NCBI RefSeq assembly: GCF_005887115.1
Contig: NZ_PNCJ01000030.1
Span: 1-64,000 of the forward strand
Direction of reading: 5' to 3'
Origin: Pseudoalteromonas rubra
Lineage (GTDB): Bacteria; Pseudomonadota; Gammaproteobacteria; Enterobacterales; Alteromonadaceae
Length of the DNA: 64,000 bases
The notes under the pieces are model-generated. The model saw only the letters and a list, made by a program, of their open reading frames with translations. It was not told the origin of the DNA and ran no database searches. The position numbers and the translations under genes are program-made. This document shows, one piece after another, positions 16,604 through 24,185 of this stretch; position 1 is the first letter of the stretch; each line of letters opens with the position of its first letter.

Positions 16604-16686
16604 GCAGAGCTCCTTATTGTATTTATTTTGGGTGCATATACATTGACCTAAAGAATCGATTAATTCAACTAAGTCACTGCAAAAAT

Positions 16687-19491
16687 CTATAGTCTTTTTG
16701 ACGGAAAAACCAACTCGAATGTGCAGCCCTTTGGCACATTGGGTTTGCACTGGATACTGCCATTCAGTACATAGGTCGCCAAATTAAACACCATATATAA
16801 ACCCAGACCCACGTTGCCTTTATGGCGCGCAGTAGTATGAAATGGCTCAAAAATTTGCGTAAGTTCAGCCTCATCAATCCCCTTACCATTATCTGAGAAC
16901 TGCATGGTTATCATTTCTCCTTGTTGTCTGACTTGAATCAAAATATGGCCCTCTGCTGCGTTGAAGCCATGGTTCATCGCATTTGAAAGCAGGTCTTCGA
17001 GTATTTTCTCGAGTGCCTGACCGTTACTACGTATATTGATTGGGCCATGACAGTCAAGCTCAACCTTTACTTTGCTTTCCTTTGTCCGGTAGGCCAAAAA
17101 CGTCTTGAGAAATGATTTCAGTTCTATTGGGTCGTCACTGCTGACATACTCATGTGCAGATGCCTGCTTAAAGCGCTTAACCAGCTGAGCAGCACGTGTT
17201 GTATTGCCATCCATTAATTGCGCACTAGACTCTGAAACTTCGATAAAGGCCTGAGCGTCGCTCAATGTCAGCTTGCCACTGTCCAGTTTATCCTTAAAGC
17301 TTCGCAAAGACTGAGTTAATACTGAGTTTGCTGTTATTGCTGTGCCCAGTGGTGTGTTGAGCTCATGAGCAACACCGCTGACCAGACGTCCAAGAGACGC
17401 CATTTTTTGTGCTTCTACCAGCGTAGATTGCGTTGCAGTGAGCTCTTTCAGGGTATGTGCCAGCTCATCTCGGGATTGTTGCAAACGCTCGGTTCGTTCT
17501 TCAACTCGCTTTTCAAGGGATTTATTAAGCTCTGCCAGCGCCAGCTCTGTGGCCTTAAGTTCTGAAATATCCTTGATTGTGCCACACGCTCTGATGGCTT
17601 CGTCACCCTCGTTGCGTGCTGTAACTTTGCCCCTGTCCAACACCCACAACCAGTTACCCTGCTTGTCTTTAACCCGGTAACTCACCTCATAATAGTCACT
17701 TTCTCCGCTTAGGTGTGCGTTAAAGGCCGCCTGTAACCTTGGGTAGTCTTGTGGATGAACGGACGCTTTGAGTGTGCCAAGATCAGAGCCTATGTGTGCG
17801 TCAGGTAAATGCAAGTTACCCAGTCGGTTATCTCGCGTGATAACACCTGCTGCTAAATCCCAGTCCCATAGTTCATCCCCACTGCCCCATAAAGCCAATC
17901 GCAGGCGCTCTTTTGCATCACTCACTTGTTGCAATGCGCGTTGCTCTACCTTAAGTTGTTTGTTTTTGCTGTACCAAAAATACAAAAAGAAGACGGTGCC
18001 AAATGCCAGCACCAACGCAATCAGAACAACGCCTTTTTGGAATGCCTGTTTTTCTATTTCTAAATCTTTAATTCGGTTTTCCTGAACCAGAGCAGCAATT
18101 TCACGTTCCTTTTCTTCTACGTCAAACTCCACACTCAACGCACTAAGCCGATACTGGTTATTCCTGTCTTCCCACTCGGTTTGACGCCGTAAATATGCGT
18201 TCAGATACTTGAGCGCTTCCTGCGCCTGACCAACACGCTCATAGACCTGTGCAAGCTCACGATGATATTGCAGCACCAGGGTGTCTCTTTGATGCCGATG
18301 GGCAATTTCAATGGCTCTGAGATAGTGCTCAATCGCCTGGTCTGCTTCTCCTCGCTGCAACGACAATTGCGCGAATGCCTGATAGATCTCAGCTATACGA
18401 TCTTCCCACGGTGACCCCAGATACAACGGCAAACTTTTGTTTAGATAGTCTTCCGCTTTTTTCAGTTCTCCAGTATCTATGTGCAATCGCCCCAGATCCA
18501 GGTACGTGGATATGTTGGTATCAAAGCGATTGATCTCCTGCTTCAAACGCTGTGCCTCCAGAAGGCTATTTTCAGCGTTTCTATAGTCTTTCGCTAAACG
18601 ATATGCGGAGCCCAGGCGATTGTAGGTGTGGATCATACCCATTTTGTAGTCTAGGACTCTCCTATACGCCAAAGATTTAAGGTACGACTCTATGGCGCTG
18701 TTATAGTCACCAATCTCCTCAAAGTAAGTACCCATGTTGCTGTAATAAACTCCCAGCTTTCTGTCATCTTTGAGCTGTAACGCGATCTGGATAGCCTTGT
18801 TCTGATGAAACAACACCTTTTCGTAGAGATTCATTCTTCTGTATAAAGACGCCAGACTTTGGTGAATAGAAGATGCTCTGTAGATATCCTGTAAGTTGCG
18901 ATATAAATTCAGGCTATAAAGAAAATCGGCTAATGCATCATCAAAACGCATCACACGTACATTGAGTACGCCTGATAACTGGTGCGCGCGTGCAAGATAC
19001 CTGTCGTGCCCTATCTGCGTTGCTAATTCGATAGCAGAATCAAGCTCTGTCTGAGCCAATGCTTGATCTCGTTGCCGTGTTGCAACATCCGCAGAAACCA
19101 GCTTAGCCAGCACCTGGTTTGACACAATGCCGCTTCTCAGTGCCTGATGATTCGCCTGATCAGCAGAATCTCTTGCTTGCTTAAGATCACGCTTAGATAT
19201 GTACGCACGCGCCATATGACTTAATAGTCTGGCAGCCTGATCGGCGTTTGGCTTCTCTTTCAGTAAATCCAGGCCCAGCAATCCATATTCTAATGACTGG
19301 CTGGTATGAAAATGAAAGTGTGTTGCAACATACTCGATGATCGCCTCGACTTTTTCATGTCCATTACTGTGCTCAATCTTTTCGGCCATACTCTCAGGTG
19401 TGGCAGAGGGTTCTGCCACACCCAATGGACCAAATGCAAGACAAAACAATAGACACACGATGCGTTTAAAGCGAAATGTGTATTCAGCCAT
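16687..19491 (-). CDS. Sensor histidine kinase with TPR sensor and PAS
   Basis: A 934-residue hybrid-looking but receiver-less kinase. After an N-terminal signal segment (FKRIVCLLFCLAFGPLGVAEP) comes a long periplasmic stretch of TPR repeats (about residues 60-450), one membrane helix (487-507), a PAS/PAC domain (525-649), a coiled coil, a HisKA dimerisation domain with H709 in GVAHELNTPLG, and a C-terminal HATPase with N box (LLSNAMNHGF), G1 (DNGKGID) and G2 (GNVGLGLYM) motifs. No response regulator is adjacent, so it is an orphan kinase; its partner is elsewhere. The start at 19489-19491 gives a clean signal peptide; an ATG 16 codons upstream is possible. The periplasmic TPR sensor suggests recognition of a protein or peptide signal. 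Confidence 0.9.
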   Translation of the reverse strand: MAEYTFRFKRIVCLLFCLAFGPLGVAEPSATPESMAEKIEHSNGHEKVEAIIEYVATHFHFHTSQSLEYGLLGLDLLKEKPNADQAARLLSHMARAYISKRDLKQARDSADQANHQALRSGIVSNQVLAKLVSADVATRQRDQALAQTELDSAIELATQIGHDRYLARAHQLSGVLNVRVMRFDDALADFLYSLNLYRNLQDIYRASSIHQSLASLYRRMNLYEKVLFHQNKAIQIALQLKDDRKLGVYYSNMGTYFEEIGDYNSAIESYLKSLAYRRVLDYKMGMIHTYNRLGSAYRLAKDYRNAENSLLEAQRLKQEINRFDTNISTYLDLGRLHIDTGELKKAEDYLNKSLPLYLGSPWEDRIAEIYQAFAQLSLQRGEADQAIEHYLRAIEIAHRHQRDTLVLQYHRELAQVYERVGQAQEALKYLNAYLRRQTEWEDRNNQYRLSALSVEFDVEEKEREIAALVQENRIKDLEIEKQAFQKGVVLIALVLAFGTVFFLYFWYSKNKQLKVEQRALQQVSDAKERLRLALWGSGDELWDWDLAAGVITRDNRLGNLHLPDAHIGSDLGTLKASVHPQDYPRLQAAFNAHLSGESDYYEVSYRVKDKQGNWLWVLDRGKVTARNEGDEAIRACGTIKDISELKATELALAELNKSLEKRVEERTERLQQSRDELAHTLKELTATQSTLVEAQKMASLGRLVSGVAHELNTPLGTAITANSVLTQSLRSFKDKLDSGKLTLSDAQAFIEVSESSAQLMDGNTTRAAQLVKRFKQASAHEYVSSDDPIELKSFLKTFLAYRTKESKVKVELDCHGPINIRSNGQALEKILEDLLSNAMNHGFNAAEGHILIQVRQQGEMITMQFSDNGKGIDEAELTQIFEPFHTTARHKGNVGLGLYMVFNLATYVLNGSIQCKPNVPKGCTFELVFPSKRL

Positions 19492-19751
19492 GATACTACC
19501 TGAAACAGTTACTTTTGCTGTTGCCAAAGCGTACATCAATTATCAACATTTATTGAACTAAGACTTGCGTCCGATGACTTTTTACTCGAATGTAGACAAA
19601 AACATACAAGACGATATGCTCAGTAAAGCAACTGCACGAGCCGAAACCGATGAAGATCACTAAACACTGCCATAGTATCCCCAAAACAGGAAAACACCTT
19701 TGAAGTGCGCAATGAAATCAATCAAACAACCACTACTCTCTGTTGTTTGTG

Positions 19752-21374
19752 TTACACCTTAAATTTAGACGTTGAGCTGAGCAAGTTATCTGACAGTTTA
19801 TGTAGATTCTGGGCCACATCACCCACTTGAGACAGAGCAGTCATGGTTTCTTCAAACGAGCTATGCATGTTAGATACATTAGTCACGACCATAGCAGCAA
19901 CGGAGGTCTGCTCCTCGGTGGCGGTCGCTATTTGCGAGTTCATCCCGTTGATAGCAAGGATCTGCTCTGAGATTAACTGAATAGATGCGCCTGTTGCTTG
20001 CGCGGCCTCCGCATTATTGGTTGCCATATCCCGCGCACTGTTCATGGCTTTTACCGAATCGGATGCCGCCACGGTCAGCACATTAATGAGCTCACGTATT
20101 TCATTCGTTGACTTTGCTGTACGCGAAGCCAGCTCTCTTACTTCGTCAGCGACCACCGCAAATCCACGCCCCTGCTCACCCGCACGAGCGGCCTCTATTG
20201 CGGCATTTAGCGCCAGCAGGTTCGTTTGCTCGGCGATTGAGGTAATTACATTTAAGATTTGAGTGACATTCTGGGTGTCGTCCGCCAGTTTGTTGATCGT
20301 GCTGGCGGCCTTATTGATCTCCGCACTGAGTTCCTGCGACTGAGCAACCGACACATCGATTTGCTTCATACTTTCATCAACCGCACCTTCGGCCAGCTCA
20401 GCGGCCTGAAATGCACTCGCAGCCGACTGAGAAATATCTCCCACACTTTGTTTCATTTCTTCCATAGATTGCCTGACAACTTCTGCATCGCTGGACTGTC
20501 TTTGCGTAGCATGCTCAGCAGACTGCATGCCCTCTACCAGTCGCGTTGAGTTTTTGGTCAAAGGCTCGACTACGGCAACAACGTCCACCACGGTTGCTCT
20601 TAGTAGCCCTATAAAAGCGTTAAAGTTTTTTGAAACCTGACCAATTTCGTCTTCTGAGTGTACCGTTAGCTGCGAGCTGAGTGACCCCTTTCCTTCGGCG
20701 AGCAGGTGCAGGTTGCTGGCCGCTTCTTTGGCCGCTGAGCTTATCCCTTTTGCAATCAGTACGGCGAGAATAATCACGATGATTAAAGACACGATTGCGA
20801 CAATAAACATCATCCCCAATGCACTATCGGCATTCATTTTGGTGTTGTTCACCAGCTCAAAAAAGCGCGCATCGGCACGTTTCTGATCATCACTAAGGCG
20901 CTGCATCACACCTTCAAACAGGTCTCTCTTTTGGTTTGCTTTTTGTGGCAGGGTCGAAAAGTCAGCGGTGCCGTCGAGCATACTACTGGCGATATTTCTG
21001 GCGATGGTCTCATAGGCTCTGATGTCATCTATGGTAGAGGCAGTCGGAAAGTTTTCATTTAACGCAGGTATCTGACGCAGGCTATCGAGTAACTCAGCAC
21101 TCATATTTTGAGCTTTTTCAATCAATTCAGCGTCCCCAAAGGTGACTGACTGCGTATACGTTTCGTCAATGACTTGCATTGTGGTGACATTCTTCGACGT
21201 TAAAATGAGCAGCTTGTAAGTCTGGTTTTCCAGCTCATCCAAAGACCGTTGATTTTCAAGCAAAGAGGTATAATTGATCATCACCAGAACAACAAAAGCA
21301 GCAACGGCGACCACGGTAAGAGCATGTATTTTCTTGGAAATACTTAAGTTTTTTAAGCCAGACAGTATCGACAT
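19752..21374 (-). CDS. Methyl-accepting chemotaxis protein
   Basis: A 540-residue transmembrane chemoreceptor. TM1 is at about residues 18-36, the periplasmic four-helix-type ligand domain at 37-187, TM2 at 188-209, a short HAMP at 210-265, and then the cytoplasmic signalling domain. The conserved hairpin tip is visible (EQTNLLALNAAIEAARAGEQ, then GRGFAVVADEVRELA). No cognate che genes are near. It is transcribed away from the porin/phosphate-binding pair at 21581, with a 206-nt divergent spacer. The ligand is unknown; the neighbour pair invites testing phosphate or other anions. Confidence 0.93.
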   Translation of the reverse strand: MSILSGLKNLSISKKIHALTVVAVAAFVVLVMINYTSLLENQRSLDELENQTYKLLILTSKNVTTMQVIDETYTQSVTFGDAELIEKAQNMSAELLDSLRQIPALNENFPTASTIDDIRAYETIARNIASSMLDGTADFSTLPQKANQKRDLFEGVMQRLSDDQKRADARFFELVNNTKMNADSALGMMFIVAIVSLIIVIILAVLIAKGISSAAKEAASNLHLLAEGKGSLSSQLTVHSEDEIGQVSKNFNAFIGLLRATVVDVVAVVEPLTKNSTRLVEGMQSAEHATQRQSSDAEVVRQSMEEMKQSVGDISQSAASAFQAAELAEGAVDESMKQIDVSVAQSQELSAEINKAASTINKLADDTQNVTQILNVITSIAEQTNLLALNAAIEAARAGEQGRGFAVVADEVRELASRTAKSTNEIRELINVLTVAASDSVKAMNSARDMATNNAEAAQATGASIQLISEQILAINGMNSQIATATEEQTSVAAMVVTNVSNMHSSFEETMTALSQVGDVAQNLHKLSDNLLSSTSKFKV

Positions 21375-21580
21375 ATCACACCTTATAAGCTGACGCTAAA
21401 TTAGCGTAAAAACGATTCTGATGTACAACAGGCCAGCCTGACTCCTTGCGCCTACCACTTTAACATACACCCATCAAGCTAAAGCTTAGCGCTGTTCGTA
21501 ATTTATTCAATAAAACTTTCTTTTTCGCATATTTAACTATACTTAGCCGTGCCAATAACACGAGTTTAGCGGAGCTATCC

Positions 21581-22654
21581 ATGAAACTAAAATATACTCT
21601 CTTGGTCGCAGCTTTATCGTCGACAGCGCTTCATGCCGAGGTCAACATATCCGGGTTTGCCAGTATCACAGGAGGTCAGGTCCTAAGTGGTTCGGGCGTG
21701 CCTCAGTTTGGCCTGGAGCCCACTTTTTTAGCAGATTACCCCATAGTCAGTGCCTATAAAGAAGACTTTTCACTCTCGCCGGAATCCTTAATCGGATTAC
21801 AGGTCAGCGGCGATCTTGGTGAAGGGTTAAGCGTCACGGGACAGATCGTTGCCCGCGGTGCCAATGACTATGATGCCGAATTTGAATGGGCCTATGTCTC
21901 ATACGACATTAACGACAGCTGGACACTGCAAGCCGGTAAAAAGCGTCTGCCCTTATTCTACTACTCTGACTTTTATGACGTGGGTTACGCCTATGTATGG
22001 ATGCGAGCCCCTGCCGACAACTACACCTGGCAAATCTTTAACTATGAGGGTGTCAACCTGTTATATAGCGGGTCAATCGGTGACTGGGGGGTGACTGCTA
22101 ACGTCTATACCGGACGTGAGGATGACACCGAAAATAAACTCCTTTCTGAGTTTTTCTTCCAGACGCCAACCCGCGAGATCTGGGAAGACATTTTAGGTGG
22201 AGTAGTACAACTCAGTTACGACTGGCTTGAACTGCGCTTTACGCATATGCGCTACACCAACAAGCGCTTCCGTAACGGTGAGCCTGAAATGTGGAATGGT
22301 TCGGATTCGCGAGATGGTAAGTTCTATGGTCTGGCCGCCAACGCTGACTTTGGTAATGTCTTTATTCTATCTGAATTTAACCGCCTTGATCTGGATGGTG
22401 ACCTGGATACCTATATGATCAGTGCAGGTTACCGCTTTGACAGTATCACCCCCTATATTATGTACTCCAACTTTGAGCAAAAAGATGGTGACGACCCGGA
22501 AAAACACGACACCCGTGCCGTTGGGGTCAGATGGGATTTTCATCCATCAGCCGCCTTTAAGGTACAGTACGACAAAGTCGAAGACGACTCCACAGCACTG
22601 GCTGTAGCAGGCGACAGCGAATCACTCACGCTTGGTATTGATTTAGTTTTTTAG
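21581..22654 (+). CDS. Outer-membrane porin-like beta barrel
   Basis: A 357-residue porin-type protein. The signal peptide ends at STALHA-EVNISG (about residue 19), then alternating beta strands continue to a terminal Phe (LTLGIDLVF). Typical barrel strands include LQAGKKRLPLFYYSDFYDVGY and AVGVRWDFHPSAAFKVQYDK. The layout resembles short porins of marine gammaproteobacteria; the substrate is not readable. It is followed ten bases later by a phosphate-binding-like protein with its own GGGGAAA site, so both are probably one operon for anion (perhaps phosphate) capture. Confidence 0.75.
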   Translation: MKLKYTLLVAALSSTALHAEVNISGFASITGGQVLSGSGVPQFGLEPTFLADYPIVSAYKEDFSLSPESLIGLQVSGDLGEGLSVTGQIVARGANDYDAEFEWAYVSYDINDSWTLQAGKKRLPLFYYSDFYDVGYAYVWMRAPADNYTWQIFNYEGVNLLYSGSIGDWGVTANVYTGREDDTENKLLSEFFFQTPTREIWEDILGGVVQLSYDWLELRFTHMRYTNKRFRNGEPEMWNGSDSRDGKFYGLAANADFGNVFILSEFNRLDLDGDLDTYMISAGYRFDSITPYIMYSNFEQKDGDDPEKHDTRAVGVRWDFHPSAAFKVQYDKVEDDSTALAVAGDSESLTLGIDLVF

Positions 22655-22664
22655 GGGAAATGAC

Positions 22665-23072
22665 ATGAAAAAATTAATAGGTGTAGTGTTATTGTCGTCG
22701 GCGCTGAATGCCTTTGCCGGCGTATCCGTTGTAGTTCACCCCAGCAATGATAGTAGTTTCGATACCTCAACAATTAAGCGTATATTTACAGGTAAAGAGA
22801 AGTCATTCTCCAACGGAAACAAAGCGATACCGGTTTCACAAGAAGCCGGAAATGCAGTCACCGATGAGTTTAATAACAAAGCGCTCAGTAAGTCGTCTGC
22901 GCAGCTCAAAGCGTATTGGTCAAAACTTATTTTTACCGGCAAAGGAACGCCACCCAAAGAAGTATCAAATGATGCTGAGGTGCTCAAGATGGTCTCAGCA
23001 AACCCAGATACCATTGGTTTTGTATCATCCGATGCGGTGACGGATGCCGTTAAGGTAGTACAGCAGTACTAG
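22665..23072 (+). CDS. Small PstS-like periplasmic binding protein
   Basis: A 135-residue secreted protein. The signal peptide ends at NAFA-GVSVVVHP (about residue 19). The remainder matches a shortened PstS-like (PBP_like) phosphate-binding domain: TSTIKRIFTGKEKSFSNG, AVTDEFNNKALSKSSAQLKAYWSKLIFTGKG, and NPDTIGFVSSDAV. Full PstS is about 320 residues, so this is the short stand-alone type seen next to porins and sensors in marine bacteria. It has no ABC transporter partner here. It could serve as a sensor co-ligand protein or scavenger. Confidence 0.75.
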   Translation: MKKLIGVVLLSSALNAFAGVSVVVHPSNDSSFDTSTIKRIFTGKEKSFSNGNKAIPVSQEAGNAVTDEFNNKALSKSSAQLKAYWSKLIFTGKGTPPKEVSNDAEVLKMVSANPDTIGFVSSDAVTDAVKVVQQY

Positions 23073-23094
23073 CTTTCCAGGATAGAGTAACCTC

Positions 23095-23132
23095 GATGTA
23101 AAAGCCGGATTATTTGCTCCGGCTTTTACATC
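23095..23132 (+). terminator. Intrinsic terminator after the porin operon
   Basis: A long perfect stem (gatgtaaaagccgga with tccggcttttacatc) lies 23 nt after the stop of the binding-protein gene, with A and T runs inside the stem. It can work in both directions. Confidence 0.85.
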
Positions 23133-23282
23133 AAAACGTCTTTAGTAAACGGGCCCTTATCTGCATTATATCTGCTTGCATGGCACATTGTTGATGAGCA
23201 TATATTTTTGACCTTCCGTTGCACTCAGGAACACTGAAAACAATCGATTGGTACAACCACACCCCCATAACTCATCCAGGCT

Positions 23283-23990
23283 TTACATATCGATACGCTT
23301 AAGGGCAACTTCTTGTGTTTCAAGGGAGAAGATTTTGCCATTGTCTAATTCAATTTCGATATAAAAAGTCATATTTACTGGATAGTCTGGCCCGCTATTC
23401 AACACCAGATTGCGTGTAAACCCGGCATTTAGCCCACCATTAGCCCGACCATATTGCACATACTCCTCAACTGTAAAAAACGTTTTCGTCTCGTTTTTGT
23501 AGGAGTAGTACTTATTCAGTGCATCAGCGTAAGTTACCGAGAATAGCCCATTTAGATTGCTACCAGACGGATATGCCTGGCTAAAGTCTGTGGCTGAAGT
23601 AATGTCAATTGAGACGATGTTTTCTTCTGTTTGAGGCGGTACGGGTGACAACGCATAGGCTTTTTTGATCAATGAAAACGAATGAGGTATGTCAAGCCAG
23701 GATGCCGTTGTGACCGGCATCGTTTGAGTGTCCAGCCCAAAAATAATATCCTGATAGGCCACTTCCTCAGCTACCTGATACGGTGTGTCTCGAATATATT
23801 CTGGGTTTTGTGTGTCTTGTTCCGCCATTCGATTGAAAATGTGAACCTCAAACCCTTGGGTGACCGTTTTGGATTTTTGTGCGCTGGGCTTTGGTGGCTC
23901 ATCGGGACCCGATGTAGTGCCATTGCTTCCCGAACCACAGCCAGCCAGCATGCCCGATAGCGCCAGCGCGCACAGTGTTTGTATCTTCAT
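23283..23990 (-). CDS. Hypothetical lipoprotein
   Basis: A 235-residue exported protein with a lipobox: LSGMLAGCGSGSNG, lipidated Cys at about residue 18. A disordered Ser/Pro/Lys linker follows, then a beta-rich domain without recognisable family motifs; the C-terminus contains strand-like VNMTFYIEIELDNGKIFSLETQEV. The Cys is followed by Gly-Ser, so outer-membrane sorting is expected. The ATG has AAGGAT upstream. It lies 195 nt downstream of the M4 protease on the same strand, separated by a hairpin. Function is unknown. Confidence 0.75.
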   Translation of the reverse strand: MKIQTLCALALSGMLAGCGSGSNGTTSGPDEPPKPSAQKSKTVTQGFEVHIFNRMAEQDTQNPEYIRDTPYQVAEEVAYQDIIFGLDTQTMPVTTASWLDIPHSFSLIKKAYALSPVPPQTEENIVSIDITSATDFSQAYPSGSNLNGLFSVTYADALNKYYSYKNETKTFFTVEEYVQYGRANGGLNAGFTRNLVLNSGPDYPVNMTFYIEIELDNGKIFSLETQEVALKRIDM

Positions 23991-24146
23991 TGATTGTTAT
24001 CCTTACTTTACTTCTTCGGCATATTCTATCTGTATGAGTTTGGGTAACAATCGATTGCGTGTTATTAAATGTTACCCTCTGCTCAGGAAAAGGATATATT
24101 CGGCTGTAGCAACGCTGACTTCATGGCTCGAGCAATTAGGTTGATA

Positions 24147-24175
24147 CGGGCCCAAAGCAAACGCTGCTCGGGCCC
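24147..24175 (-). terminator. Hairpin after the M4 protease gene
   Basis: A gggccc/gggccc stem with an internal gca/tgc pair lies ten bases beyond the stop codon. No U-run follows on the minus strand, so termination may be partial. Confidence 0.45.
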
Positions 24176-24185
24176 TTATTGTTAT

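Noticed and set aside
21460..21560. PhoB box upstream of the porin gene
   Set aside because: Only a loose CTGTTCG-like half site is seen; the second half at 11-nt spacing does not match.
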